Assembly: GCA_030765065.1 (NCBI GenBank)
Contig: CM060990.1
Coordinates: forward strand, 670,436,118 to 670,500,117
Length of the DNA stretch: 64,000 nt
Direction of reading: 5' to 3'
Source: Deroplatys truncata
Taxonomy: Eukaryota; Arthropoda; Insecta; Mantodea; Mantidae
Below the pieces are notes generated by a model, which worked only from the letters and a program-made list of their open reading frames with translations, was not told the origin of the DNA and ran no database searches. Of this stretch, positions 1-22,365 are shown one piece after another. How positions within the stretch are numbered: position 1 is the first letter of the stretch; every line of letters starts with the position of its first letter. A program made the translations under genes and the position numbers.

Positions 1-2350
1 TATGGAATCTATGTAATGTTCTCGAATTTCCACTTTCCTACAGACTTATAGAATATTACAATGTACGAGGCATGTGTTACAAACAGACCACTTCTTGTGA
101 TTCTTTACTTCCTTTAACATTTGTTGCAGCCAATCCGAAAGATGCATCATTCCTGTGTTGACTTCTGCCATATTTATAATTCGAATTGTAAATCATATCA
201 AGTGTCGTTGGTCAGTATTTACTTTAAAGATGATTGTAACATAATTGGCACGTTCCAGTTCTCTTCGGCGCATATTCGCCACCACATATATTTGCTTATG
301 CTGTAGCTGTGTTATTTCTCAAAATAATGCTTAAAATAATCACTGCAATATATGAATACTTTCCTTAATATGATAGTTGCATTTGACAGGAATTTGCCAC
401 ATTATTAAATTCATTTAAACAATTGGATAGGTGAGCCATTCATTTTTTAATTTCCTGAAAAATTAAATGCAGAACTTCAATGTCTCTGGAAACAGTTGTT
501 TGGTGTACGAGAATTCTACAAGCTCCTGGGCTGTGACAGTCTTATATCAGTAGATTCAAAGCCATGTAAAACGTAACGATAGTTACTGATGCGTCAAAAC
601 CGTCACTATGATTGTTACTATTACTTGATTAAATTCATTTTTCGAGGGTTCTGCTACAAGCAGTCTTAGTAGCTTGGAGTGAGGATTGCCCCCTGCGGTC
701 ACTCTTGAGGCTTCTAGTGACCTTAGCGTCGCTGGTAAAATAGCTCGGATTTCAAACCTTGTGCGTCATGGATCATTTCAACTAATTTTAAATATTCCCC
801 ATAATATAAAAGATATATTGTAAGAAAATCTTAAGTTTCTGAAAATTGTCGAAAGCATTTCGCTTGTCCAATGTGTCTTATATATGGTGTCTTAACTATG
901 ATGATATCCGAAACGAATTACCAAGTACTACTGTTTCAAATATTTTGCAAGTAATTCCTCAGAGTTTAAACACTGTAGTTTTATACTTGGAACAACAGGA
1001 AACATTTATATTTTTGTCATTAGTAAATACGTTGAAAAGAGTCTTTTAAATCTTTCAAATGATCCGCAGTGCATAAATATGTTTCCTTTTCTTTCTTTTT
1101 TCATTAGTTAGCGCTCGTTGAATGACCTTTCCAGAAAAGTTGAAGGTTAACAGATATGTCTTAAGACATTTTCTTTGTTAAAGGCATAAAGTTGAAGTAC
1201 GGGAAGAACAAGAACATAAGGATCTTCTCTTATCACCTCGACAAACATCAATACCATCATAATTGCCACGGCTAACCACATCACTGTTGCAATTCATCTT
1301 CTGTAGAAACCGAATGGCTCCGGATTACGAATTTTTGCAATAAGCTCTTGAAAACTAATGACATCCAGAAATAAATAATACCGGCTCAGGATGTTCTTCA
1401 CCTGATCCACGTTCATTAACTTCGAACAAAACAGGTACACCAGATAAAATGTGGCAAACCTTAGTGGCATCCTATTTCCCTACATCAATATATATTTTAG
1501 GATAATATGCGTTGTTTAACCCTAGAACGGGAAGTATTACTAAATTTGTTAAGTTTCTAACAATGTACCATTATACAAAAGTTAATAAAACAAAATTTCA
1601 GTCTGTGCATTTATGAAAAATTCCTAAGTATGCATTATAGTCATAGTTACCAGTAAAAAAACCTCCAAGGTGGTGATGGTCAGCTTAACTGTTTGGTGAT
1701 CAGAAATTATGAACTGGCGTTTCACCTCACATGAGATACTGTATAATTCATATTCAAGAAGATACTGTAGTGCTATAAAAGCAGAATTCAGTTCTATTAA
1801 AAGTGTAATATTATAAATAAATCCTTATATTTATGAATGTTTATCATTTTAGTTTTATATGAAATGCATTTCGCGGAGTTTCATCCTAAGAACACTTGAG
1901 GGTACCTGTGCCTTAAAATTAAAGTCTAGAAATGTAAAACTCCTTTGTAATAGCGGAGTACAATGCTGGAGTGCCCCGCCCCCTTTGTCCAGCATTTTCA
2001 TATCATATCACTGTAATTAGTTGAAAATTAGCAGTAAATGCAACTTTAAGGAATAAATAAATAGTTTAGCTAGAGAGCTCTGCACTAAAGTGCCTTTCTG
2101 AATGTTTTTGGGAAATGCGTATACCAATGAAGCCATTACACCAGATTTTTAGTTATATGCATTTATATAGTGCAACATTTAGCGATTTAATTTCCATACA
2201 TACAAAACTAATTTCATAATCGAGTACACGTTATGTTTAACGAAATGTTCTTGATCACAAAATCTTATTATCAAAAGCATTCTACCAGTAGAAGGAGTAA
2301 TGAAAATAGGGAAGGCTAAAATAGGCAATCAAATTCCGGAATATTTCCTA

Positions 2351-2388
<38 letters not shown>

Positions 2389-3998
2389 CAGCTGTATATA
2401 TTAGAAGAGGTAATCGATTTTTTTATCCTGACACTACGTGAACACTTCGGACGATTTCAATTGAAGGCAACACACCATAATTGTATGTCTGGTATATTGC
2501 AAATACAAAAAATTAAAAGCCGAATTACTTATTTCAGCACTTATTTATTGCGATTATTTAAATCGAAAGTATTTCCGCTCTCTATCCGGTTATCTCTAAG
2601 TTTATATAATGTTAAAACTAATTAACGCAAGATTATCACTCGAATAGATTGTTAAAGTCCTCTACCTAAAATCCAGTATTGCGTATGCAGTAGTGAAATT
2701 TCAATATTGGTAATAGTGTCAAATATTCTCTATCGAAGAAGGATTATCATCTCCCGCCCGCAATTTGCAAATATACATATATATTTTTTCACATTTTTTA
2801 CCTTCAAAGCCCCAGCAGTTGTCTGAAATTGTGTTGTGTTTCATCCAGATTATTTTATCTTTGTAAACTAGGGAACCTAATAAATAAAATTCATGATACT
2901 TCATTAGTTTTGGTATTTATAAATTATAGTGAAGAAAATACTAAGAAATATTAAGTAGGTGTGTTTGTTTATTGGATATAAAATATAGTTTCATTAAATG
3001 TTCTTACTTCTGACTCTATCTAAATTGCAAAACGAAATTTTAAAAATATTATTTAAAAGTATGGGTGTTATAGCAATTATAAGAAGGTTTATAAATTTGA
3101 TTTTCAATGTATTGTAAGTTACTTATAAAATGTTTTCAAATATTTTCATCTCAAAGGTCTAATGTCTTGTTTTGTATCATATAAAAGCTGCGACTGTTCA
3201 CTATGTAGCAGATTTTATTCGTTTTGACTTTAGTACAGGTTCATTTGCAATTTATCTTATTTTTTGTAAGTAAGTTAATATTCTGTGTAAAGAAGACCAA
3301 GGAATATAATGTTATGACTATACGACAGCTAAAAATGGAACCAGTAGTTGATATTTTTCAGAACTAATCGTTATACTTAATAATTTGCTGTAGCTATTCT
3401 TTGTCACCTCCGTAGCATTAACCAGAAAATAATTTTTTTTCGTTCGAAACGTTAGCCATTTGTAATCGCATTTGAAGATTTGGGTTAGAGAGGATATGAG
3501 AATTTATTAATTCTGATATTATCTTTATAATTTATAATAAACAAGAAAATAAATTGTTTATACATAAATTCAGACATTGTTATTTAAAAAAAATTAGCAT
3601 AAAATTGTTTTGACAGACTTTTACAAACTTCTCAGCCCACGTCTAAAACTCGACACTGCGACCGGCTTATTATCTTTGGGGGCTAAAGTTTGTAGTGTCT
3701 TATGTTTCCTATTTATGCTTTTAGCTACCTCTTCAAATAAATTGACAGTTATCTTTATTGATGTTACTGCACGCTCTAAATTTCTATATATCCTGACTTC
3801 TATCTTTTGAGCTATAATATATAATAATCGGTCTCTACACTTAAATTTGCATTAGCAACTAGAAGAAAGTTATTGGAAGAGTATTATATTATGACAGTCT
3901 TCAGTTCTTGCAATGTACAATTGAGTTGGTTTTATTACTAGCGGTAATTTGCCGAAACTCATAAGTGTGTTATGCATTTAATAAAAATCTAGTGGTTA
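1..3998. other. AT-rich non-coding stretch
   Basis: No reading frame here resembles a known protein and the short open frames have no coding character. Near 1516-1535 the bases TTAACCCTAGAACGGGAAG resemble the TTAA plus CCCTAGAA start of piggyBac-type ends, but no partner end is visible. Because the Runt-domain exon at 12.8 kb is on the minus strand and lacks its downstream exons, this stretch may be intron of that gene (inference). Confidence 0.5.
2354..2387. repeat. (TA)n microsatellite
   Basis: About 16 uninterrupted TA units in AT-rich sequence. Confidence 0.9.
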
Positions 3999-4765
3999 CA
4001 AATTATTCTTACGGAAGTTATTTTCCTATTTACTTCATTTTAATTGAGATAAACCTTTGCAGAAATAGCCGCATTAAACATTTCATTACAGATACAAAGG
4101 GTATAGGCATAGTTAAATGTTTAAGAACTGGACGCTATATGCTGACCTTAAAACTCCATACGTTTTCCATGCAGTCGCGAGAAACAGGGGAAATCGGCAG
4201 GACTTTAAAAGAACGCCTAAGTATTGAACAATAATTCGAACTATTAATAACGAATATCTTGGAAATAACTTATGCCACAAAAAGGTTATTTGAAATAAAT
4301 TGTATGTTTTCGTCTATCGTTTAACGTTTACCATTATACAAAATTACACAAAATTACTTCTGCATGAAGAGGACTTCAGAAGCTATTTTTAGAAAATTCA
4401 AGATATACATTTTATTTGCCATACAAATAGCTTTAATGTATGCTATTTTAAACAAAATTTTAGAAAATAAAAAATTTCGAAAATCTTCCATGTAAAAAGT
4501 AGTTTGCAATGGGGGAATTTTCTTGAAAATCTTCATGTCGCATCTTTGAAAGGTACTGAACTTAATTACTAAGTTTGGTGTATGTCCGACTTTTCGTTTT
4601 TTGATTATGTTGTTCACAGACACACATACACATGTTTTTCTAAATTTTTTAAACAGGGGGTCTCAAAACGCGTATTTCCTTTGAAGTCTCGGTATCAAAT
4701 ATTTGGGTGGAATGCTATACCTTCTCTACCTAATAGGTTCGCGGTAGAGAAAGGAACTAATGCCA
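3999..4765 (+). repeat. Dispersed repeat DR-1, copy 1
   Basis: About 0.75 kb of sequence that recurs, diverged, at 20.6-21.4 kb (reverse), 27.9-28.7 kb (forward), 48.8-49.5 kb (reverse) and 54.3-55.7 kb (forward). Shared landmarks in order: a segment around 'ATTGAGATAAACCTTTGCA', a block with 'TATTAATAACGAATAT', a block with 'AAGTTTGGTGTATG' followed by a purine/pyrimidine CA run, and a terminal hairpin in which TCTCTACC near 4725 pairs with GGTAGAGA near 4750. Open frames inside differ between copies and have no recognisable domain, so the unit looks non-coding. The hairpin plus a GGTAGAGAAAG-type sequence at both ends suggests a non-autonomous DNA transposon; the class is inference. Confidence 0.7.
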
Positions 4766-4789
4766 TCAACAGATTTTTCACAAATTAAT

Positions 4790-13413
<8,624 letters not shown>

Positions 13414-14015
13414 TTACTCCTGCTATATGAGAACTCGCCTCCCCTGGTTTCCCCTAAGTCCTTTGGCAGCTCTACCTTCTAGAGCCCCAGTTTACCCATG
13501 CTCCTCAGAATATTCTACATACTCTGGTCCTCCATCACCAGCGGTCACATAGACCGCATATGTAACTTTAACACCAACATCTTGATTTAAGGTAATTGTA
13601 CCACTAGGAAGCACTTCGCACACGTGATACCACAATGATGGCAATGACAGCACGGTCACAGTTTCCGGAAGGTCAGCTGAGAGATCACCATGTCAAATAT
13701 TTAAGAGTGCGCTAATATAATTTGTTTTGTTACTAATGTCTGAGCTTTTAAATGCGTGTGTATTTACGTGCGTGTACCAGCGCGCGTGTCGACAATTAGG
13801 CCCTAAGGCAGTAAAGGTGGCGTCCATTCTGTTCTATAGGAGAGGTATATTTGGTGGTATTATGACGATTATGGTGGTCATTCTCATGGTGTCGCACCAC
13901 GTGTTCAAGAAACCAACACGCATACAGTTGCCGTGGAGGACTCGCAAAGCTTACAGTTTGCTCACTTCTTTTTCCTCTTTACCACCTCTCCACTGTACGC
14001 ACGCACTCAACGTAC

Positions 14016-14055
14016 ACACACACACTAGGGTACACTCTCACACACACACGCACAC
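14016..14055. repeat. CA-rich simple repeat
   Basis: Imperfect (CA)n tract in the CpG-rich upstream region; it creates spurious Thr/His or Val/Cys open frames on both strands. Confidence 0.85.
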
Positions 14056-14609
14056 CCTCACCGGTTTTATGAATGAAAAAAAAAACTCTTTGCTGGGCGA
14101 TCGCGCGGCGTACATACGGAGGGTGACGAGAGGCAGAGCGAGATAGAGAGAGGCAGAGAGGAAGGGTGAGTGGGTAGGTGGGAAAAAAAATGAATGAATC
14201 CGCGGGAGTTTTGAAAATAAAAAAGGACGTGACACACAGCAACGATGCTAGCGCGGCGTGACGACACTTCCTGCAGTTTTCGCTGTACAAGAGTAGCTCT
14301 CAGCGTCTTGAATCTGCTTTTATGTCAGTGGTGAAGATGCTAAGGGCGTAGTCTTTCCTCGATAATCGACGGCTTCTTCGAGTAAAGGATGCTCGATTCG
14401 CTGGCACTCTCGATGTCGTCTTTGGTTACGGGAAACTCGATGGAAGCAGATCCTCTTGACGGAATACCGAGAACAAATTAACAAGTACTCCGCACCCGAT
14501 CACTTAGCGCGCCGACGAACCACTGAATGTGGAGTTGGGGCCGGAACGGCCGCCCGCCCGCCCGCTCTTGTGGAAGGTACCCACCCTCTCCCCCGTGCGG
14601 TGGTAGCGC

Positions 14610-14645
14610 GCGTGTGTATGTATGTGTGTGTATGTGTGGGTGGGT
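14610..14645. repeat. GT-rich simple repeat
   Basis: Imperfect GTGT/GTAT tract in the same GC-rich region. Confidence 0.85.
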
Positions 14646-15159
14646 GTTGAAGTGGGAGCACTGTTCCTTATCCGTGGTGGCGGCGGCGGCCAGTTGGGGG
14701 TGGGGGCACTCTTCCACAGTTGGACTTAGGTACGTAGAAACGGCCAGTCGTTCGCTAGGACCTTGTTCTCCAACCGTATGTTAAACACGCAGTTAGTTCT
14801 CCCTACTCTTCTTTCCCCCACCTCCTTCTCATGTTCTTCTTTACCGAAAAAAAAAATCGTGCCGAGAAAAAAAAGCGCAGAACCAGCGCCGCGCTACACC
14901 ACGCCACGACGCCCCTTTTCTTCCGTCCCTTTCTTTTGCGGCCCAAATAAAAACGCGCGCGTTTGTACCGCCAAGACGGCGAATGTCGCGAATGGATTAA
15001 ATGCCAATTGTTTTAGCCTGTTGACGTTAGAACTGGTGCTTGGCCGCCGTTACTGGGCCGCAGTTAGAGCCTTAGTGTAGGTGACAGCACAACAACGCAA
15101 CATAACATTTGCGAGAGAAAGAGAGAGAACCAAGACCATATCCACTACCGTGCTGACAC

Positions 15160-15232
15160 ACGCTCGAACACATGCTCGCACGCGCGCGCACACATACACA
15201 CATACATATTTACATACATACATACATACATA
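15160..15232. repeat. CA/CATA simple repeat
   Basis: Runs of CACG, CACA and then CATA units, about 70 bases. Confidence 0.85.
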
Positions 15233-15900
15233 TCCCTCGACACACGCACTAGTTTGGCTAGGTACAGTACTATAGATAGTGGTGGGGGGCACTAGTATAT
15301 TGTACATGCGAGCGGGGCAAAGGGGAGTTTCTGTCCCACCACGCCGAGCCAACCGACCTGGGGGCTAGACTTTCATGGGCTTGCGTTAACGGGGCGGAGG
15401 GACGGTTTGCGCTCTCTCTCCCTCCATTACCACCGCCGCTCATCCCCAGTAATTCCGGAGAGAAGGGGGAAGACGAGCGGCGGCGGGAAGCGAAAGAGGG
15501 GGTGGTAAACGACGCAGGCTCCAAACTAGCGTGGACACGCGTTCGGCCTAAGTTGGAACGAGATGGAGAGATCCGACGCCGACAGGGGGAAGGTACAAAG
15601 AGGGGCGAAGGGAAGGGATAAGGGGAAAGTTCTACTCATAGTCGGTGACTGGATACGAGGAGAACTAGTGCGGTATGGTACATACAAGCCTCTGTAGCTC
15701 CAAGTGTGTTTGCATGTGTGAGCACGCGTGCATTAGTGTGTCTCTTCTCTATCCTCCCCCACCCCGAACAAACCCGAATTTGACCGACTGAGTGTGTTGC
15801 CGTTGTCGCCGGCATCGGACTCGACTCCTCGACTGGATGGGATTGCCTTGCCACATGCGTTACTTGCCGGCGTGAGATGGGAAGCAAAGTAACGTTCTCC

Positions 15901-18900
15901 TTTTTCTTCTTTTGTTTCCTTCTTGCCCTGACAAATGCACAGTCGGCAATGTCCCTTATTCCTTCAGAACTGGCAACTCTCGGATAATCCTACTTGTCTT
16001 AGCATTTATACCCTTTCTCCACATATATTTTAAATGCTGTGCACTTACTGTCATTGTAACATTCTTAAAGTTTTGGTGGGTTATATTATACAGAGGGTTT
16101 CAGGTTCACCATTTCAGAAACTTCAAACATTACACAGGCTCAGCTGTCATTTTGAATTAACGTTTAAGAATGCCCATCTGTGAAAAAAGGTCAAAATTTT
16201 CCAAAGTTTATAACTATTAATTTTTGTTTTATTAAACACTACAAACATTCTACCTGTCTCTATGTAGATCTTACAGTGGTACAAAATTTTAAAGCATTTC
16301 ATGCCTTTAGTGATTGAAACGCCTGCCTGTAAGCCCACATTCCTATAAATTTTTAGGAAAAGAACTATTGTTTTGCCTACATAAAAGGCCTTCAGCAATC
16401 CTCAAGTACTAAATTATCTCAGAGGAGCCGAAAATAATTAATGATGCCCTGTAAATGTACTAAATGGTTTTTAAACAGCATAAATTCAGGAATAGTTTAA
16501 TTTTAGTGTTATCATTTTCAAACTCTATTCTCGGGTTTGCATTTACCTCCACACTCTCATTATCAAATCGTTCAACACAAAGTACTTTTCTTTGTAAATT
16601 AATGAAATTTTGTGACCTCTTTATACATAACAGCAAAGAATTTTATGAATTTTTGTTAACATGCTTATTTTTTGTTATTAAACAATATTACTCATCGTGT
16701 AAATTTGAAGCAACAAATTTAAGCTGTCGTATTATTTAATATTTTATTTCTCCCAAACTAGTAGAATATTATTAAAAATGAATCTCTACAATTTACTAAT
16801 AAACTTTTAAGTTATCTCAACTTAAAGGCTTGGTTATTATCCCGTTTAAGCTTCAAGGAATTCTTATGTTGCGTTTGGACGCCCTCTTGTTGTTTTCCCT
16901 TCTAATGGCTGTATGTTACAATTTTAAGTAGTGTTTCTTTTCCCATTCTACCTACATGTTGCTTATAGTTTGGTATATTATCTATTACAGGATCCGTCCG
17001 GCTACAATTCCCTTGAAGGTTATAAGTTAAGACGCTATTTTACATGTGCAAGTTACCAGCCTACTCTTACTTGCAGAACAATGAAAATTTTAAATATAAC
17101 GTACAATTTTTTATCAAAAAGTAACAGAATCGTGTGGAGCAATTTCCCGAAAGATTAAAGAAATAAAAAATATTAATATCTCTGTAACTAATGTACATAT
17201 TATACATCAAACTCTGGTTGCTGCATTAAAATTTCAAATCAATCGAACTGAAATTGTGGATCTTAGAAATGTCACAGATGGGTATTGTTAAGGTATAAGC
17301 AGAGTATTTGTATTAGTGTGCTGCTAAACCGTATTTATAACTGGTCAGGACCGACCTGTGAGAAAGATCATCGGACTTAATGTTCAATTACACTTGCCTC
17401 TACTCGAATATTTTCTTTTAATATTATTTATTCCAACGCGTTCCTTTGCATTCTTTACATTATATTTATTATTCATTGCAATATATAAAAACATTTAATT
17501 TTCGTATTGTTATAAAACTACTACTTATATAAATTTACGCAGTTTGTAAGTGTTAAAAAATTAACAAATAAGACCACCTGTTTTTTTATATATTTTAAGG
17601 AAGTCTTTTAAGGTAATACTCACATGTATTCTGTCTTAAAGTTCGGTCTTCCAGTCTTTTTTTCTACACTAACTATGAGTCAACGCACATGTATAGTGGT
17701 GTCACTGCCCTCTGTCTCTCCATCTCCCTGCCCTTGTCTCTCCCTCTTCTTCTATTCTCTCTCTCTGCCTTCCCTCTCATTACATCTCCCTCTCTAACAC
17801 AAACTCTACCCTTTTATAAAGCTCTTCACTAAGTAAACCAAAACGAAACGAATATATTTGTTCAATATACCTATATAATACCTCTATTAATATTTTAACC
17901 TGCATATTAAGTAAGTTACACAAAACCATTTTAATAATTGCTATGGACACAGCTTATAATGCTTATAGTTTTAGAAAAAGAGTACAGATATAAATAATAT
18001 CCTGGTAGTTTACAAACATTACTATCGTTTGCAGCTTTGTTTTATTCATAAAATAATAGCAGCAAAGATAGGCCTAATTTTCAAATCGGGTAGCCCACTT
18101 GTCAGCAGATATCATAGTATGAATTCAGGGGGAATGCGAGTAAAATTACAAAACCTACATTTTTTAAATATTACTAACTGAGTGGAAAACTCTTCACAGA
18201 TGTTAGTCCAATAAAATTTGCAATTATGTTTTAAAATATATTGGTGTCCAAAGTAAAATCACTACATTACTCCTATGTTATTCACAAGCATTAAAGCTAG
18301 TATTTTAAAGGTTCACAATCTTCTATTCTTATAAAATATTTCTAAAATCAATTGTGTCATTCTCAAAGCGTCGTGCAAACATTTGACCCACTAATTGTTA
18401 ATTTAAGGATTTTGACTTGAGCACAGGAGTAATTTTTGCACTGATTATATGTATTTAAAACAAAAATAATTTTTTAACAACTAGAGTAATTATCGCTTTC
18501 ACATTTTGTACTCTGAATAAATTACATATACGTAATAATGAGCAAATTGTGCACAAGTCATTAAATCCATATCTTTAATAGACAATTAGGAAATGTACCT
18601 TATGATCGAAGGTGTTACGTTGGGACATGTTAGTTCATAATTTATGTTAAGCAATAATGTTTCCAAAACATCATAATTGTAAAATATAATGCTTAACAGC
18701 TCTAGCAAGTTTTTAATTGATTGATTCAGTGGTTAAAATCTATAGATATTTGACTAATTAAACCTATTTTGACACATGTGTCCCCATATATAGTTGTAGT
18801 GTGAATACTTCTTTATTACGTAAGGAGTGAGTCATCAAATACTGGGATTCGATCGCGACACTTCTGCTCGACCACATTAAACCACGCGTTCACCAAACAG

Positions 18901-19003
18901 AATAGAATAATATACCCGCCTTGCCTGTTATTTTGTAATCCCTTAGTCTGTCTGACTAATCTCTAGCAAGTAACTGCAATGCATACACCCTCTCAAGAAG
19001 TCC
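15901..19003. other. AT-rich spacer upstream of the Runt-domain locus
   Basis: No recognisable coding sequence, RNA gene or mobile element. A CT-rich simple tract lies at about 17715-17800. Short open frames are not supported by codon character or homology. Confidence 0.5.
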
Positions 19004-19285
19004 TCCGTGGTGTGGTGGTTACCAGCCTCTAGTTATCGAGGTCGCGGGTTCAAACCTGACTGGGGGCGGTGGATTTTCTCGAGCGTAAAAATCCTTAGCA
19101 TGGCTTCTTTCGGAAGGGAAGTAAAGCCGTGGGACCGTGTCGTAGATTTACGGCACATAATAGAACCTCAAACCTGATAAAGAGGCCTCTGAGCAAAATT
19201 ACCGGTCTTTCACGCCCAATATAGAAGGGACACTAAGAATCATAGTAGTTACAGAGCGTCCATAAATAAAAGTCAATTTAATTTC
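19004..19285 (+). mobile_element. SINE-A copy (tRNA-derived)
   Basis: The head has tRNA promoter-like boxes (a 'GTGGTGGTTACCAGCC' A-box region and 'GGGTTCAAACC' as B box). The body is shared with copies at 27.66, 36.08, 46.3 and 54.8 kb: GTAGATTTACGGCAC, then GAACCTCAAACCTGATAAAG, then CCTCTGAGCAAAATT, then CTTTCACGCCCAATATAGAA, ending near GCGTCCATAAATAAA. SINEs are non-coding retroposons moved by a partner LINE. Confidence 0.8.
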
Positions 19286-19616
19286 CCCTCAAGAGAGTAT
19301 TCCTCTGCAGTTTAAAAAATTCCAACAGCTAAATTAATAGAGGGAAAACCCTAACCTTTTTTTGGACATAAAGATCAAATAGCAATTTAGGTGTTTTTGC
19401 AGTTTTAAGATCGTTCATTTTATCAGTGTTATAATTTTTTTTATAAATATGCCAACATTGCTACTTTTATGTACGTGGTGTTTTCAAAAGTATGTTTCAT
19501 GCATTGGGTAAAGCTTTTGTGCATACATCCACAGAAATTCATCGACACACGGCTTAAACTGGTGGAGAAATAAATTCCTGAAGTAAAACGTGAGCCAAAA
19601 AGTCAGGAATTAAAGC

Positions 19617-19710
19617 AAAAACGTTGAAAATTCCCAACCGTGTTCAACTCCCGGCTATGGCATTGAATTTTTGAGTCGTTTAATTCTATCTTTCCAAGTT
19701 TGTCCAACAC
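19617..19710 (+). mobile_element. SINE-D fragment
   Basis: Contains 'CTCCCGGCTATGGCATTG' followed by a tail matching the SINE-D copy at 19.9 kb (TCTATCTTTCCAA against TCTACCTTTCCAA). The 5' part is missing or too diverged. Confidence 0.5.
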
Positions 19711-19907
19711 ACGGCTTCTGTAGAAGAGCAATTAATTCCATTAATTGACCTAATAAAGGTCGAAACTCTGAAGCCCGGGACATAAAGTAGGTGCTTACAG
19801 CATTGTAAGTCGCCATTGGGGTATGTCATCTCAAAAAAGTTTGAGATCTCCTTGTGGTTTACCGGGAAAAATGCGAATCGGTTGGAGAATTTAATGTCGT
19901 ACCGGCA

Positions 19908-20010
19908 TGTTGCCATGGTAGCTCAGTGGTCAGAGCAACCGGACGGAAACCGGAAGATCCGTGGTTCAAATCCCGGTTATGACATTGACTTGTCTGATTC
20001 TACCTTTCCA
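19908..20010 (+). mobile_element. SINE-D with well-preserved tRNA-like head
   Basis: The head reads as a near-cloverleaf: A-box region TAGCTCAGTGGTCAGAGC with a GCTC/GAGC D-stem, a CCGG/CCGG anticodon-like stem around a 7-base loop, and B box GGTTCAAATCC. Position 33 of the loop is not U and the acceptor stem has mismatches, so it is not a functional tRNA gene. A short tail (TGATTCTACCTTTCCAA) is shared with the 19.62-kb fragment and partly with 21.8 kb. Pol III transcription could start from the internal boxes. Confidence 0.7.
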
Positions 20011-20614
20011 ACTTTGACATTTTATTCGTCCTCAAATAAAATCCTATTTTCACTGCCAAATCAAGTAATACACAAAAAAATTGCTCTACGTAATGCATGT
20101 AAAGTAATTTTGAAAACACCACTTATTAAAGATTTGTAATTTTGGCATTTTGTTCAAAAATGTGTAAAACTGATAAAACGATCTGAAAAATCGCCAAGAT
20201 GCGTAAACTGAATTACCATTTGATCTTCATGTAAAAAAATTACTTTTCACTACATTAATTTGGCTGCTAGAATGTTATAAAGTGCAGGCTAATACTTTCT
20301 CTAGGGGATGTATTGAACAGTCACTCAAAGCATTTAGCCTATTAAATATACCTTTTAAGAACATTTCTATACTTCTTGTTTAATTCAAAGGAAAATTTGT
20401 TTAACTTCATTTGCATTCAAATAATATACCTATTGTTGCAGTAAAATGCATGCTTTTATCATACATAAATGTAAAACATTTGAGGCAAAAAACATCCAAG
20501 AACAATTCAAATGCCCAACACTTTACGAATTTTATTACTATTTTGCTAATTTGTGGGCAGAGTTTTTAGACAAAGTATATACTCCAAAATTCGTAATCTT
20601 CGTATACCTTTTTG

Positions 20615-21430
20615 CTTTCTCTACCGCGTACAGAGCAGGTAGGGAAGGTTTCTCATACCACATCTAAAACCTACACAGATATTTCACCGGAATTTTGAGG
20701 TATCTTGAATCCAAAAAAGTATTTTTAGAAAAAGTTCCGCGCTCGTGCGCACGTGTGTGTGTTAACAGCATAGTTCAAAAAGGAAAAGTCGGATAAGTAC
20801 CAAACTTGGAATTTAAGTTCAGTATCTTTCAAAGATGCTACGCAATTTTCAAGAAAGTCCCCACGCCCCACCACAACTGACCTTTACATGGAAGATTTTT
20901 CGACATTTTCCATTTCCCTAAGTTGGCTCTAACGAGTTTGATTAAAATACCATAAAGATGTTTACATTATAAATAAAATGTGTATGCTAAATTGTCTGAG
21001 AATAGCCTGTGAGGTTCTCTTCATTCGGAAGGAATTTTATAAAATTTTGTCTAACTGGTAAACGAAGCGAAAGACGAAAAATAACCAATCTATTACAAAT
21101 AACTTTTTTGTGACATTAGCCCTTTCCGAGATATCCGTTAGTAATGGTCCGATTTCATCAATACTTTTGTCATTCTTTTAGAAGTCCGGTCGATATTTAG
21201 TATTTCTCACCATTTCATGGAATGAGTAAGGAATTTTAAGGCCAGCGTATAACGTCCAGTTCTAAAATATTTTAATATCGCTATTCCCTTTTTACCATGA
21301 CGAAATGTGCAATGCAGCTATTTTTGCAAAGGTTTATCTCGATTAAAATGAAGTAGATAGAAAAATAAACTTTCTCAGGAATAATCTGTAAGGCAACAAA
21401 TAAATAATAGAGGCAGAGAAAGTGATGTGA
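20615..21430 (-). repeat. Dispersed repeat DR-1, copy 2 (reverse)
   Basis: The most complete copy of the family. On the plus strand it opens with the hairpin arm CTTTCTCTACC (about 20621), loops to GGTAGGGAAGG, and closes with GGCAGAGAAAG near 21412, giving inverted GGTAGAGAAAG-type ends about 0.8 kb apart. It shares internal blocks with copies 1, 3, 4 and 5. No coding potential seen. Confidence 0.7.
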
Positions 21431-21794
21431 AGTAACACATCGGAGTTTTTGTTGTTTTTGTCTTATTTTTGTTTCTTTAGCTGTCAGTACCAGTATGTTA
21501 CGCTCAAGTACTTGGCTAAAACATACCGCTTAGAACATTCTTTGTTTTTATTCTCTGTAATTTGTTAGGAACCAAAGGACCTACACAAATTTTACTATTA
21601 TATTTTTACGTTGAATATTCCAAAATGCAGAAAATCCACTTGCAATCTAACAGTCGCCCACGTTTATCTTTACAGCAGTGTAAGTGCAAAGACATTTTGA
21701 TCTGCAAACGTAATTACAAGCAACAGATTTACCCTTGGTAATTAATTTTTCTTCCACACAGGACAAGGTTGGAACTGCAGAATCAGAGACTGAA

Positions 21795-21885
21795 AAAGTC
21801 AATGCCATAATCGGAAGACCTGTGGTTCAATTCCCGGCTATGGCATTGCATTTTTCAGTCCTCTGATGCTGCCTTTCTAGATTTA
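21795..21885 (+). mobile_element. SINE-D fragment
   Basis: 'CTGTGGTTCAATTCCCGGCT' B-box region and following ATGGCATTG tail as in the copies at 19.6 and 19.9 kb; the A-box half is missing. Confidence 0.55.
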
Positions 21886-22365
21886 CCCTACATTTTATGA
21901 AGTGAGTTGTGTTGGAAATTGTGACAAATTGGGACATAAGTGTATTACATTAATACTACAGTGCATTATCTCCAATCCAGTCATGTTCTAATCTCCAAAA
22001 GTCGTCCCTACAATCCTCCTAAGCGGCGCTATTCTTGTATTACCTCAAACCAATTATAAAATATCAGAAATTTTGAGCTTTGAGTTTTCTTTCGTATTGA
22101 ATAAAAATGAGACTTAAACGTTTTTAAAGACTCGATAAATATTTACACATGCGATCATAAAATTATGATTTGCATTTAGACATTCATGTCAATGTAGGTT
22201 TAAACAGTTTTCCTTTAGCATTTTTAAAATTTCAGTAATATTAAAATGTTTGCTTGATTTATTTATCTTTTTAATTTCTTCATCGTGCAAGAAAACAAAC
22301 GGTATCTCAAAAAATATTTAAGCAGTAAGCTGACCACATGTCATTCCCTTTACTGCACTCTGCCC

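Noticed and set aside
13979-15352. Many overlapping open frames on both strands
   Set aside because: GC richness and CA/GT/CATA simple repeats suppress stop codons; the peptides are low complexity and unrelated to any domain.
19908-19985. Possible functional tRNA gene
   Set aside because: Acceptor and anticodon arms have mismatches, position 33 is not U, and the same tail recurs in other fragments, so it is a SINE head.
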